The notes: generated by a model from the letters alone, not told the origin. A stretch of 64,000 nucleotides of DNA from DATFVJ01 sp963851085 (GCA_963851085.1 CAWKNX010000024.1:1-64000); one strand, 5' to 3'; counted from the first letter of the stretch, positions 18,958 to 30,562 are shown. Numbers and translations: made by a program.

Positions 18958-20345
18958 TCATGAGGCGGCCTCCGCTGCCGGCTTCAGCGAGGTGGCGGTG
19001 GTGCGCTGCAGCGGCGGGATCAGCAGCGCCGCGGCGGCGCCGATGGCGACCGTGATCGCGCCGATCGTCAGCGCCGGGACGAACCCGTCGACGAACGCGC
19101 TCGGTGTCGCATAGCCGCCGCGTGCCGAGAACACGGCGGCGAGGACGGCGATGCCGAGCACGCCGCCGATCTCGCGGATCGCGTTGGTCGCTCCCGACGC
19201 CTGGCCTGCCTCCTCCGGGTCGAACGGCGCTCATCACCACATTCGCGCCCGTGGCGAAGAAGGATGCTGTCCCGATGCCGGCCAGAACCAGCGCGGGCAG
19301 CAGCTGCCCGTAGGACATGCCCACGCTTCGCGTTGTAGGCGATCCAGCCGAAGGCGATCGCGTCCAGCGCGAGGCCAAAGGCCATGATCGGGCGTCCGCC
19401 GATCCGGTCAGACAGCGCGCCCGCGGCGGGGGCGATGAACAGCGGCATCGCGGTCCAGGCGAGGGTGCGGATGCCGGCCTGCAGGGGGCTGTAGCCCATC
19501 ACCAGCTGCAGGAACTGGGTGAGCAGGAACACCGATCCGAACATCCCGAAGGACATCGCCAGCGACGCGGTGTTCGCGGCGGCGAAGGCGCGGTTGCGGA
19601 AGAAGCGCATCGGCAGCATCGGCGTCGGCGGTGTGCAGCTCCCAGGCGATGAATCCGATCAGCGCGGCGATCCCGAAACCGGCTGCGCCGGTGATCTCGG
19701 GGCTGAGCCAGCCGGCGCTGTTGCCGCGCACGAGCGCCCAGACGATCCCGAGCAGTCCGGTGCTGGCGAGGCCGATGCCGGGCAGGTCGATGTTCTTGTT
19801 GGGTCCGTAGCTCTCGGTGAGCTTGGTGCGGGCGAGGGGGAGCGCGAGCAGCCCGATCGGGACGTTGAGCCAGAAGATCCACTGCCAGCTGATGCCCTCG
19901 GTGACGGCGCCGCCGACGAGCGGTCCGATCGCGACCGCGAGGCCTTGGATCCCGCTCCAGGCGCCGAATGCGGCGCCGCGCTTCTCGGCTGGGACGGCGC
20001 CGGTGAGGATGGTCAGGGTGAGCGGGGTGATGATCGCGCCGCCGACTCCCTGGAAGGCGCGGGCGGCGACCAGCTCGCTGGATGGACGGGGCGAGCGCGG
20101 CGGCGGCCGACCCGAGCGGTGAAGATGCCGATGCCGGCGACCAACATGCGGCGACGGCCGAAGCGGTCCCCGAGCGCCGCGCCGCGTTGCAGCAGCAGGA
20201 CAGCCCGAAGCAATCAGCGTGTAGCCGTTGACGGTCCACTCGAAGCCGCTGTCGCATCACCATCCGCTCAGCTGCTGCTTGATCACGGGGCAGGGCGGTC
20301 GGTGACGACGAGGTTGTCAAGGGCGGTCATGAAGATCGACGATCG
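18958..20345 (-). CDS. MFS exporter, DHA2-like, heavily frameshifted
   Basis: Motifs recovered in successive frames: FMTALDNLVVTTALP-like first helix near 20300, ARAFQGVGGAIITPLTL (partly across an indel near 20080), SWQWIFWLNVPIGLLALPLA (motif C), the MRFFRNRAFAAAN block, LMGYSPLQAG-like and GALSDRIGGRPIMAFG, TGANVVMSAVRPG, and ending ATSLKPAAEAAS at 18958. About six indels are needed. The first helix match stops near 20340 without a start codon, so the 5' end is either hidden by an indel or lost. Like the exporter at 11.3 kb it belongs to the drug/antibiotic efflux class. Confidence 0.75.
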
Positions 20346-20863
20346 AGCCGCCGTCACTGCCCATCCACACGGCGTCTACCGACACGAGGGTTGCTGCATG
20401 GGGACTCAAACAGCGGTCTACTTGCGACTGCCCGGCGATCAGTACCGGCCATTGCCAGGCCGCGATCGATCGAGGAGCTCGCCCGCCTGGATGCACTGCA
20501 TACTCTGTCGTCGTCGTACCGTCGAGGCCATGTCCACTGGTCCGGGTCACCGCAGAGCAGATCGACGACGCCGCGGTGATCGCCGCCGTCTGGACGCACG
20601 CCGGGTGCGAGGCGGTGCGCAGCATGAGCACCCCGTTCTACTGCGCACCGCCACGACCGCATCTCGCGACTGCCCTGCGATGGCCGGTGAACATCTGAGC
20701 GGCTTCGGAGGAAGTCGCTACCGTCGATACCGCGGCAGCCATGAGCTTCACTTGGCCAACCAAACTGGTCCCACCAAAGTCGTGACACCCGCGAACTTGC
20801 AGCGCTGGAGTGCCCGGGTACTCCCATGGCACTGATCGATGGCTGACCTGACGACATCGGCGT
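20346..20863. other. Gap with unassigned coding-like stretch
   Basis: Between the exporter and the cyclase gene. A plus-strand frame from about 20537 to 20698 reads VTAEQIDDAAVIAAVWTHAG and CEAVRSMSTPFYC before a stop; this looks coding (amphipathic, biased third positions), but I do not know the family and see no start. The remainder shows nothing. Confidence 0.3.
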
Positions 20864-21546
20864 GTGACTCACGAGCCCGACGCGGTCACCGCGACGTTCA
20901 TGTTTGCCGACATCGCCGGCTTCACCGCGCTGACCGAGGTCCACGGCAGACGAACACGCCGCAAGGCTGGTGGCGGACTTTTGCGACGCCGTCGGGGCCG
21001 AGCTGCCCGCGTTTGGGGGAACGCAGATCAAGACCATCGGCGACGCACTCATGCTTCGGATCGAAGACCCGCGACAGGCGGTGCTCCTCGGACTCCGGAT
21101 CGCTCACGACGCCCTCACCGGCCACGGCGCCCCAACCGTGCGGGTAGGAATGCATCACGGACCGGCGATCGAGCGAGACGGGGACTACATCGGCGCCACC
21201 GTCAACCTCGCCGCCCGCGTATCCGCCGCCGCAAGCGGCGGTGAAGTCCTCCTCACGGCACAAACCGCCGCGCTTGCTCCCGAGATCGGCGGCGTCCTGT
21301 ACGAGTCCCGCGGTCGACAAGCTCTGCGCAACGTCCGCGATCCGGTCGAGCTGGTCGCGGCCGTCCGTCAAGGCCACACATCCGATCAAGGACTCGCCAT
21401 CGATCCGGTGTGCCGAATGGCCGTCGACCCCGCGCGCGCCGCCGGACGACTCGAACTACGACGACACCACGTACTTCTTCTGCACGCTCAGCTGCGCTGG
21501 CGCGTTCGCAGGGCACCCCGAACGCTACGCGCAACAGTCGCCGTGA
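20864..21546 (+). CDS. Class III adenylate/guanylate cyclase fused to a YHS domain, frameshifted
   Basis: GTG start at 20864. The cyclase domain reads TATFMFADIAGFTALTEVHG (metal-binding Asp in FADIAGF), then after an indel near 20950 FCDAVGAELPAFGGTQIKTI and GDALMLRI (second metal Asp region), VRVGMHHGPAIERDGDYIGA and TVNLAARVSAAASGGEVLLT. The C-terminus is a YHS domain: AIDPVCRMAVDPARAAG, then, after an indel near 21440, YDDTTYFFCTLSCAGAFAGH with a terminal HPERYA motif. YHS is a small Cys-containing, probably metal-binding module. The protein would be a soluble cyclase of about 225 residues with a metal-responsive tail (inference). Confidence 0.8.
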
Positions 21547-21601
21547 GCGTGGGGTCCAACGCGCCCTGACTCAGCGGCTTGGCGGACCTGATCGCCGGCT
21601 C

Positions 21602-22657
21602 TCAGCCGGCCGCGCGCAATTCGCGGCAGAGCGCGGCCACCAGCGGCCAACGATCGACGTGGGAGGCGTTGTGGGTGCCAACCAACACCGCGTCGTACTC
21701 CGGGGCGTAGAACGCGAAGGCCCCGACGAAACCGGTGTGGCCCAGCAGCTCCACGCCCTCCTCGACGTTGAGCCCCATCCCCATCCCGTAGCGGTCGTAG
21801 CGCAGCCCGGAGCTCGGGTGGAAACGACGCTCCGGGGGTCCATCGCGTCATAACCTCGAGCACCCCGCGCATCGACGATCTGCCCTGACCACAGTCCGCG
21901 TACGAAGCGCGCGAGATCCGCGACGGTGCTGACGAGACCGCCACCGGCCCAGTCGATCGTCGGGCTGATCGTCGTCCAGTCGATGTCCTCGGAGTAGTGG
22001 TGCGCCACCTCCGGCGTCCTCGCGGCCTCATGCCCCTCGAGCCACGTGCCGTCCATCCCGACGAGGTCGAACACGTACTCGCGGTACACCTCGTGGAGCG
22101 GCTGACCGGTGACCTGCTCGACAAGGATGCCGCAGATCACGTAGCCGGTGTCTGAGTACTCGAAACCCCGCCCTGGAGGAAAGCGCCACGTTGCGTGCGC
22201 CGCCGCGTGGTCCACGAGCTCGACCGGCTGCCATGTCCGGCCGGGATCCTCGCGCAGCCGTTCGGCAAACGACTCTTCGCGGAAGTAGTTCGGCACCCCG
22301 GACGTGTGCGTGAGCAGCTGGCGCGGCGTGCTGTGCGGGAGGTCCTCAAGGCCCCGCCAACGGTCGAGCAGCTCCGGCGCCAACTGCGCCGCTAAGTGGC
22401 TCGTCGAGCACTAGCCGCCCCTCCTCGGCGAGGGCGACCGCCACAGCCGCGGTCACGCTCTTCGTCACGCTCGCCACTCGAAAGGCATCGTCCGCCCGCA
22501 GGCCTCGACTCTCCCCCCGCGCCAAGCGCCCGGCCGAACCGGACCAGACCAGACCAGCGCGCGGCGCCTCGATGCGCGCCACCGCACCGGGAGCGCCCGC
22601 CGCGACCCGTCCCTCAAGCGCAGCCACAAGACGCGCAGATCGAGCGGAATCGCTCAA
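21602..22657 (-). CDS. Serine hydrolase (class C beta-lactamase/DD-peptidase family), frameshifted
   Basis: First candidate start is TTG at 22657 (MSDSARSARLVAALEG). The SxxK motif is FRVASVTKSVTAAVAVAL; then TPRQLLTHTSGVPNYF, the second motif GFEYSDTGYVICGILVEQVT (Tyr-Ser-Asp where Tyr-x-Asn is usual), GGLVSTVADLARFVRGLWSG, and the HxG triad as LLGHTGFVGAFAFY. Indels lie near 22400, 21830 and 21800. No signal peptide is visible at this start. Members hydrolyse esters or amides, and few are true beta-lactamases. It is convergent with the cyclase-YHS gene. Confidence 0.8.
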
Positions 22658-23110
22658 CGAGCGACTCGCATCATCAGGGACTCGTCAGCGGCCAAATCAG
22701 CCTTTCCACCGTAGCTGATCCGCCGTCTCACGCGCGGTGATTGCTGGGCAGCACACGGGCATCTGCGATTAGATCATCCACCGCGATGGACATCTGCAGC
22801 GCGAGGCACACCACCGAACATGGGCCAGAAGCGCCGGAGCTATAAGCCTGCAATCGGCGCTTAACCGGCCCTGCGGCTTGATTTGAGATCGCGCTCTCGC
22901 TCGAGGCGCAACGCGAGCAATAGCCGATGTCGCATCTTGCGAGTTGCCGCACGTGGGCCAATGGCGCATTCTGGGCGCGACATCAGCCCCGGATCCTTTA
23001 CAACAAATGACCTGACTCGCCGCAACAACCGGAGTATGTGCCCGGGTAAGCTGGGTCGCGGCGGTCCGTGCAGGACCGTGAGTTCAGGCCCGGCATGGCC
23101 AGGACAGCCG
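22658..23110. other. Gap, no recognised gene
   Basis: About 450 bases with lower GC than its flanks. A minus-strand frame ends MSIAVDDLIADARVLPSNHR at 22728, but no start or family is clear. It should contain the promoter of the 23111 membrane-protein gene. Confidence 0.3.
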
Positions 23111-23563
23111 ATGTGCGCAGCCGTAGAGACGAAAACCGGAGATCGCGACGCGGCCAAGCCGGCGGTGCGTGCGGCCGTCATCTGGGGACTCGTGTTCGGA
23201 GCAATCCAGGCGGCGTCGCCACTCGCGTTCTGGTGGCTCGATGCAGCTACGGTCTACGCGCTCGGGCTCGCACTGATCGCGTCGATCTACATCGGCTTCG
23301 CGGTCGCCGACGGACGCCCGACGGTGATCGCCGTGGAGACCTCCGTCGCCACGCTCTTCGTCATCGTCGCCGCGGCGGCCGTAACCGCATCGCCATGGCT
23401 GCTCGTCCTAGGCCTCGCGGGCCACGGGCTCAAGGATCTTTGGCAGCACCGCCACAAGTTTGTCGCGAACACCCGCTGGTGGCCACCTTTCTGCCTCGTA
23501 GTCGACTGGCTCGCGGCCGCGATCATCGCAATCGAGATCCTCGCCGGCGCCCACTTCCACTAA
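23111..23563 (+). CDS. Integral membrane protein, DUF6010-like
   Basis: An intact 150-residue protein, MCAAVETKTGDRDAAKPAVR, then about five hydrophobic segments: AAVIWGLVFGAIQAASPLAF, VYALGLALIASIYIGFAVAD, SVATLFVIVAAAAVTASPW, LLVLGLAGHGLKDLWQHR, and CLVVDWLAAAIIAIEILAG. The motif GHGLKDLWQHRxxFVxNTRW lies between helices and is what I associate with the uncharacterised DUF6010 family. Function unknown. A longer frame starts at 22883, but its first 76 residues are charged and lack family character. Confidence 0.65.
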   Translation: MCAAVETKTGDRDAAKPAVRAAVIWGLVFGAIQAASPLAFWWLDAATVYALGLALIASIYIGFAVADGRPTVIAVETSVATLFVIVAAAAVTASPWLLVLGLAGHGLKDLWQHRHKFVANTRWWPPFCLVVDWLAAAIIAIEILAGAHFH

Positions 23564-24097
23564 GCGTCAATACGGGCCTTCACACCGGCCGAAGTCAAAG
23601 CAGGGCAGAGCTGCCCCCACGGAGCTGGTCTCGCATGTCGCCAGGAGCAAGGCGCTCCGTGACACGGCAAACCCATCGTCCGCGGCCGCGCCAGGCCGCC
23701 CGACCCGGAGGTGCGGAGCGTCGCCATAGGCATCGTCCGGTTCGGGAGGGCCCAATGCCGATGCAGCTCCCGCGATACTCGCGGCTTTTGCCGGACTCCG
23801 CCAGCGGGTCATGATCGCGTGTCCACACCGAGACTCGCGGACCCGCACGGCGCGCGCGTCCGCCAATCCCCTGCCCGTGCGCCGGCACGGCTGCGCCGGC
23901 TGCAAGCACGGCGGCGGAGAAGAGTCAGCTCCACCGCGTATCGCTGAAGCCTCATCGGTGGCGAGCCGACGGTGGGGAGCGGCACTGCCATGGACCCCGC
24001 GCCAGTCGTCCGAGTCCGGCGCCACCCTAGCGATGAGTTCTCCGATCTAGGGTTGTCCGACGGTGGAAAGGCGACTCTAGAAAGGAACGACCTCCCG
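23564..24097. other. Gap, no recognised gene
   Basis: Several overlapping frames, none with known motifs. Near 24076-24082 the purine-rich GAAAGGA precedes the sigma-factor start. Confidence 0.3.
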
Positions 24098-25148
24098 GTG
24101 AACCCGCCCATAGCCGTGATCGAACGCGCGACGATGACTGTCAATCAGCGGGGCGTAGCATCTGCGACGATGGTGCATCCGACGCTTGGAGGTGCGCCCG
24201 CTTTCGCTGAGCTTGAGCGGTATCGACGGGAGCTAACCGGCTACTGCTACCGGATGCTCGGGTCGCCGTCGGAGGCGGAAGACGCAGTCCAGGAAACGCT
24301 TTTGAACGCCTGGCGCGGAAGCGGCCGCTTCGAGGGCCGCGCAGCGCTTCGCACCTGGCTGTACCGGATTGCGACCAACGTCTGCCTGAACATGCTCAAG
24401 AGCAGTCAGCGGCGCGCCCTCCCAACCGACCTCGCGTCACCGGCGTCCGCGGATGCGTCGATCGGCGAGCCGCTGCCGGCCGCGGCGTGGGTCGAGCCGA
24501 TCCCCGACAGCTGCGTGCTGTCGGAAACTAGGCGACCCAGCCGAGCTTGCCGCAAGCCGAGAGTCGATCCGGCTCGCCTTCGTCGCCGCGCTGCAGCGGC
24601 TTCCTGCCCGACAGCGCGCGGTCCTCATCCTCCGCGATGTCCTCAACTGGCACGCGGCGGAGACGGCCGACCTGCTCGGCACCACCGTAGTCGCAGTCAA
24701 CAGCGCCCTGGAACGAGCCCGAGCAACGCTCAGCGCAGACGACACCGGCGAACCGTTCCGCCCGCTCGACCAGCAACAACAGGCGCTCCTCAGCCGCTAC
24801 GTAGACGCCTTCGAGCGTTTCGACCTAGACACGCTCACGTCACTCCTTCACCTCGACGCCACCCTCTCGATGACACCCTTCAGGCACTGGCTGCGCGGCC
24901 CAGCCGAGGTGCGACGCTGGTACGAAGGACAAGGCAGCGGCTGCCGCGGCTCCAAGCTCTGTCCGCTGCTCGCGAACGGCACCCCCGCCTTCGGCCAGTA
25001 CCGTCCCGGCGGCAAGCCATGGGCGCTGCACGTCGTCCACACATCCGCCGGCCTGATCACCGCGATCCACTCCTTCGTGGACACACAACGACTGTTCCCG
25101 CTCTTCGGCCTCCCCCTCCAGGCCAACGCGGAACGCACTTCTGTCTGA
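24098..25148 (+). CDS. ECF sigma factor with SnoaL-like C-terminal domain (SigJ/TIGR02960 type), one frameshift
   Basis: Region 2 reads LTGYCYRMLGSPSEAEDAVQ and LRTWLYRIATNVCLNMLK. After an indel near 24530 region 4 reads VAALQRLPARQRAVLILRDV with the helix-turn-helix WHAAETADLLGTTVVAVNSA. The C-terminal part (RHWLRGPAEVRRWYEGQG, CRGSKLCPLLANGTPAFGQY, GKPWALHVVHTSAGLIT) is the NTF2/SnoaL-like extension of the large ECF subgroup that carries no linked anti-sigma gene, where this domain regulates activity. I chose GTG 24098 because AAAGGA precedes it; Met at 24134 or 24170 are alternatives. Confidence 0.85.
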
Positions 25149-25607
25149 CGGCATCGGCCGCAGCAGCCCGAGATTGTGAAACATCAAGCTTGCAACGCGA
25201 GCAGCGTGGGCAAGCCGTCGGTCGAGTCGACCAACGCGGCCCGCCCCTGACAAACGGGTGGATCGTCTTTCGCCGCTGGCGATCTCAGACGGGACGATGC
25301 CTTGGCGACAAGTCGCACGCGCCGCCGACGGCGGCTGCGCACGGTCCGACGATCGCTCCTTTGCCTGACCGAGAGTGTTGGAAGTCGATGTCAGCGACAC
25401 TCTGCGTGGGCTGTGGTCTCCGCGCGGAGCGTGCATTCGGCGCGAGTGCCGCGAAAACTAGCGACAGAGAACGAAAGCAGGTCCCCGCCGAGACAACCGC
25501 CGGTTCTGACCCTTCGAGGACGGGGCAAAATGGTGCCTATCAGCCCTCTGCCAGCCCGTCGCGGAGGAGCGTGGACGAAGGACCCCGACAAGCGAAGGAG
25601 GTAGCAC
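25149..25607. other. Gap, no recognised gene
   Basis: About 460 bases without a recognisable product. Its right edge contains AAGCGAAGGAGGTAGCACG, a very strong Shine-Dalgarno for the next gene. Confidence 0.35.
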
Positions 25608-25967
25608 GTGGCCAAGGACAGCTCGCGGATTGTCTCGTCCTACTTTGACGCGTGGCGTGCACATGATCCCGGCGCTCTGCGTGCGCTGCTCGCCGACGAC
25701 GCCACCTTCACTGGCCCGCTCGGCCACTCTGACAACGCCGACGACTATGCGGAGGCGATCGGGCGTATGCTCTCGATCACGACCGACATCGTGATCGAGA
25801 AGATGATCGCCGATGACGGCGACGTGCTCACCTGGTTCGAGCTGCACACGTCCGTCGCGCCGCCCGCGGCCGTTGCCAACTGGAGCCGCATCGAAGATGG
25901 CAAGATCGTTCGTGTTCGCGCCACCTTCGACCCCCGTCCGATCATCGCTGCGCGCAGGGGCGCATGA
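25608..25967 (+). CDS. SnoaL/NTF2-like protein
   Basis: An intact 119-residue cone-shaped-fold protein: SSYFDAWRAHDPGALRALLA, DDATFTGPLGHSDNADDYAE, DDGDVLTWFELHTSVAP, IEDGKIVRVRATFDPRPI. The start GTG at 25608 follows AAGGAGGT by the ideal distance. Members are small-molecule isomerases, hydrolases or binding proteins; the substrate is unknown. The upstream sigma factor has the same fold as its C-terminal domain, which may be coincidence. Confidence 0.85.
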   Translation: MAKDSSRIVSSYFDAWRAHDPGALRALLADDATFTGPLGHSDNADDYAEAIGRMLSITTDIVIEKMIADDGDVLTWFELHTSVAPPAAVANWSRIEDGKIVRVRATFDPRPIIAARRGA

Positions 25968-26643
25968 CTGGCGACGCCGCCCCGGCAGTCGGCCTTTCGT
26001 GTATGCCGCGCTAAGCGGGGCAGCGACCGCACCATGCGGAAATGCTTCCGGCGGAGCGAAAGCGGGACCGACCGGCGATTCGTCTGCGGGGCAGCCGAAT
26101 CACGCCCGCTCAAGCAACCCTCACCGAACACGGGTTTCCGTGACGCAAAAGAGGCCATCGACAGCTACGGGAGCCGGTGCCCTTCGAGCAAGACCCGAGC
26201 CGGCGATGACAGCCTGCCGTAGGCGTAGAGGACGAGTTCAACATTCACGGTCGCCAGAAGCCTAAGCCTGCCCGTCACGACGACACCCGCGCCTCGTGAC
26301 TCGCCGCGCATTCGTCTCGCACGTATCGGGGCAACCGGACACCGGCTCTTTGAAAGAAGCTCCGCCTCCGAGCGTGACCGCAGCAACGACGAGAACAGCG
26401 CCGACGTTGGGGACCACCGACAGTCGGAGCCGGCCGACTTCGGACGCATGCTTAGTCGATCGAACTTGGATCCGGCCCCTTGCCGTGGCGGCCCTCCTCC
26501 GGGGCGGGACTTCAGGAGTATCCCCTCCGCCGCAGCGCAGTGCACCGCTTCGCAAACGGCCAAGAACGAGCGCTGTCCGCAACACCAGATCGGCGGGGAT
26601 CGTTCGCGTGGCACCGGCTCGGCCGTTTCCTGTTCGTCGAACC
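25968..26643. other. Gap, no recognised gene
   Basis: About 680 bases between two convergent genes. Frames are open on both strands but show no family, no signal peptide and no good ribosome-binding site. Confidence 0.35.
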
Positions 26644-27931
26644 TCACCGATGCGTGGCCGCGAGCGCCTGTATCGCTGGGATGAGTAGCGGCGTTGGGTC
26701 GTCGTTCCAGTTGAGTGCCAACGCGATCGTCTCGCCGTGGGGGTGGAGGCGGGCGACGTAGGCGGTGTAGGTCCCAGCCCCGCCGAGGTGGCCGATCGCC
26801 TCGACACCGCCGGGGAAGACGCGTTGCTCGATTCCCAGACCGTAGCCGACCTGGCCGCCTTGGTCGGGCGCCGGGGCGAAGGTCAGCATCTCTCGCAGCG
26901 TCGTGTGGTGCCGGAACAGCCGGCTCTGGAGCAGGGCATCGAGGAAGCGGGAGACGTCGTCAACGGTGGTGACGAGCGCACCGCCGCCGGCGGCGCCGGC
27001 CACCGACGGGTCGATGCGGGTCAGATCGACGGTCTTGCCGTCGAGCTCGAGGTAGCCGTGCGCATGAGCGCCGGCGATCGACCTGTGCCCGGGGGCGGGC
27101 AGGTAGGTGTGACGTCAGGCCGAGCGGGCCGATCACCCGCCGTGTGACCTCGTGGCGCCACGAGCGGCCGGTGAGCCGCTCGATGATCAGGCCCAGCAGG
27201 GTGTACTCGGTGTTGCAGTACTTGTAGCTCGTCCCCGGCGGCGAACACCGGCGGCTTCGCGGCCGCGAGATCGAGCTTCTCGTCGATCGTCCAGATCTTC
27301 GCGGGATGACGCGCGATCGTGATCGTCGACATCGGGCGTGTCCCATTCCGGGAATCCCGCTGCGGTGGCCGAGCAGCATGCGGACCGAGATGGCGGACGC
27401 GTTCGCGAAGCGGCGGACCACGCTGCCAGGCAGCACCGCGGGGAGCCGGGCGTCGAGCGACAGCCGGCCGCGCTCGGCCAGTTGTAGCACCACGACGGAG
27501 ACGAACGGCTTGACGATGCTGCCGGCGCGGAAGCGATCGTCGGGGCGCATCGGTTCGGCCGGCGCCAGCCGACCGAGGCCGACGCGCCCGTCCAGCGTGC
27601 CGAGCCTGGGGCTATCTACGTGCAGGATCGCTCCCGGGAAGTGCGTGCTCGGATCGCGCAGGGCGTCGTGGAGCACCCGCTGGAGCCGACGCGCCAGGTC
27701 CGGGTCAAAGCGCGGGCCAGGCCGGGGCGCGCACGCGACGTGGCGTATCCCGTCGGCGCGCGCGGGCGGGCGGAGCCCGATGGCAGCAAGAGCGCCGGCG
27801 GCGCCGAGCAGCAGCGTCCTGCGGTCGACGGAGCGGCTTACGGCGCCGGCCGCAAACGGCTGCCGGGATCGTGTTCCTGCACGTCTTGTCCTTTCGATAC
27901 CTCGTCCGGCTCGTTGTCGTCGGTTGGTCAT
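26644..27931 (-). CDS. Tat-exported serine hydrolase (beta-lactamase/DD-carboxypeptidase fold), frameshifted
   Basis: Start ATG at 27931 behind AAGGAGAG. A twin-arginine-type signal follows: SVDRRTLLLGAAGALAAIG, then a likely cleavage near ARADG. SxxK: FRAGSIVKPFVSVVVLQLAE; YxN: TSYKYCNTEYTLLGLIIERL; HxG: EAIGHLGGAGTYTAYVARLH. It matches D-alanyl-D-alanine carboxypeptidase/esterase family members of about 420 residues. Indels lie near 27345, 27240 and 27105. It is the last gene of the minus-strand efflux operon, 163 bases after the permease. Confidence 0.8.
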
Positions 27932-28094
27932 AACTCTCCTTCTTTGCCTCATCGGTGCAGTTCGACCCGCCATCGGTTTGCGTGACATGTCGGCTCGCGA
28001 GCCTGGACCCTTCGGCCGCCTGAGGGTAATTTTGGTTAGGCGCCTACTGGGTTCGCCGCCTCTCTTCGGGTGCGCGTCGAGTGGCGGGCCTGGG

Positions 28095-30559
28095 CTATTC
28101 GCCCACCCCGATGGCCTCGACCGGCCGGGAGCGCAGCGCCCGTCGTGTCGGGCAGCGCCAGGGCGAGCAGCGCGAGCAGCGCGGAGACGCCGAGGATCGC
28201 CGCGAGCTGGCCGAGCGGCACGTACGGGCGGAGGCTGCCGGTCAGGGCGTGGCTGAGCGGCAGCAGTGCCGCGGCCGCGATCGCCAGGCCGACCCCTAGC
28301 CCGATCGTGATGATCAGGCCGGCCTCCCAGCGTGCCATCGACCGCACCTGGCCTCGGGTCCCGCCGACGAGTCGCAGGAGCGCCAGTTCGCGGCCGCGCT
28401 GCAGCGCGATCATCGTCAGCGTGTTGACCACGGCGATCGACGTGAAGGCGAAGATGATCACGACGAACAGTGGACCGAGCCAGCGGTTGGTCTCGCGCTC
28501 GGCGTCGGTGGCGGTGGTCAACGAGGCGCGGTCGCTGACCCGCAGTCCGGGATACCGGCGCAGCCAGTGCTCGCAGGCGCTGGGCGACCGCGGCCGGGTT
28601 GGCGGTCTGGACGAGGATCGTCCCGAGCAGCGGGCTGGTCTGGTGGCCGGCCACGAGCTCGGGGGCGAGCAGGGCGTCGCCGAACGCCAGCGCCCGGGTG
28701 TAGATCGCCACGACCGTGGCATGGGTGCGGGTTCCGTCGCCGAGCATGACCGCGACGCGGTCGCCGACGTGGGCGTGCGCGGCGTCGGCGCGCTGGCGCC
28801 CGAGCGCGATCGTGTCGCCGTGCAGCGCCGTGAGCGAGCCGGCGGTCACGCCGGGTCGAGCCCTCCGCCTTGCCCCCCGTTGAGGATGACGGCGGAGATG
28901 TTGTCATCGGAGATGCCCAGGCTGGGGCCGAGGGTGGTGGGGGTCAGGGCGACCGCGGAGCGCACTCCGGGCGTGGCGCGGGCGTCGGCTAGCGTCGCGG
29001 CCGGCAGCCCGGGTCCGGTGCTGGTGATGGCGAGCTCGCCCGCCAGGCCGGCGTGCCGCTGCTGAGTGACGGCGTGGTCCTGGGTGGTCGTGCTGAACAG
29101 CAGGGTGCAGCTCATCGCGACGGTGAGCACCAGGGGCGTGCTGGCCGACGAGAAGCGCCGCGTGGCGGTGCGCAGGTTCGCGGAGGCGAGAAAGCCTCCG
29201 ACGGGCGAGATCCGCGCGAGCGGCGGTCCGAGTAGCCCGGCGGCGCACGCGGGCGACGATCGGTCCCAGGAAGCCGACCGCCACCACGAGGAACAGGGCT
29301 GTCATTTCCGATGTCGCCGCGGCGGTGTCCGGGGCGCGGGTGGTGGCCGAGACGGCGAACAGCGGCACCGCGCCGGCGAGCGCCAGCAGTCCCCCGATCA
29401 CGCGCCCGGGGCCCAGCAGCCGTGGCTGGACGCGCGGCTTCGGCCAGCGCGTGGGTTGGCGGCACTCGTGCGGCGCGCCGTCCGGCGGCCAGCACGGCGA
29501 GCAGCGCTGCCGTGACGCCGCCGCCGATGACCGCCGCGATCTGCAGCCCGTCGACGGTTACCGAGAAGGCTGGCGGGGCGATGCCGTGGCGCACGAGCGC
29601 ATGTGCGAGCGCTCGGCCGAGGATGATCCCGGGCCAGACTCCCGCCGCTGAGCCGACCAGGGCGACGATCGTCGCCTCCCACGCGATCATGCGGCGAATC
29701 TGACCGGGCGTCGCGGCCACCGCTCGCAGCAGCGCGATCTCGCGCTCGCGCTGCTGGATCGACAGACCCATCGTGCCGGCCACGACGAAGATCGCGATGA
29801 ACAGCGCCAGTCCGCCGAACGACGCGGTGACGGCGATCAGCTTGGTCCGCGCCTCCTGGAGCTCGGGATACTCGGCGCGGCCGCGTGCGTTCCCCGGTGA
29901 GCACCACCGCGCCGGGGGCGGCGGCGTGCAGACGCGAGGCGTCAAAGCCGGGGGCGGCGAGCACACCGATCGCGTCGACCGTCCCCGGATGACCGGCCAG
30001 CCGCGCTGCCTCGGCGTCGGTCAGGAAGATCGCCGTTTGCCGCCGGACGAGGTGGCGGGGGCGAGCGACGCCGACCACCGTGACGGTGCGGGCGGCTTCG
30101 GTAGACGCGAGGCGCAGCCGCGCGCCGAGCGCGGCGGGGTACCCGGTGACGACTTCGTCGGGTCCGGCGGGTGGCGCGCCCGGCGCTCAGTACGTAGGGG
30201 GTCAGCGCGGCGCTGCGCCACCCGTGGGCGAAGGTGGCTCGGCCGCCGAGCCGGGCGGGCGCCGACACGTCGTCGATCGCGGCTCGGACGCCGGCGACGG
30301 CCGCCAGCCGAGCGGCGAGCGCGGAGCTCACGCGGGCGCGCTCACCGAGCGGGACGTCGTGGTCGGCGCCGACGATCTGCTGCCCGGTGACCACAGCCGA
30401 GGCGGCGGCGTAGCGCTCGACCGGCGGATGGGTCCGCAGCGCGGACTCGAGCATCATGCCGCCGGCCATCACGAGCACGGCCGAGGCGAACAGGGCAATG
30501 AGGGCGCCGGCGAACGTTCCGAGGCGGCCGCGGGCACTGAGGATGGCGAGACGTAGCAT
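28095..30559 (-). CDS. ABC transporter permease, FtsX/MacB-like, frameshifted
   Basis: A large permease of about 820 residues with two FtsX domains. It starts MLRLAILSARGRLGTFAGAL, with a first TM at residues 15-40 and a long extracytoplasmic loop. Then ITASFGGLALFIAIFVVAGT and IQQREREIALLRAVAATPGQ (first FtsX domain), a second half opening LTVAMSCTLLFSTTTQDHAV, and a C-terminal FtsX domain with FAFTSIAVVNTLTMIALQRG, ELALLRLVGGTRGQVRSMA. At least six indels interrupt it; the corrected tail (RPVEAIGVGE) stops at 28095. The start lies 3 bases after the stop of the ATPase gene, so the two form one exporter. Confidence 0.85.
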
Positions 30560-30562
30560 GGT

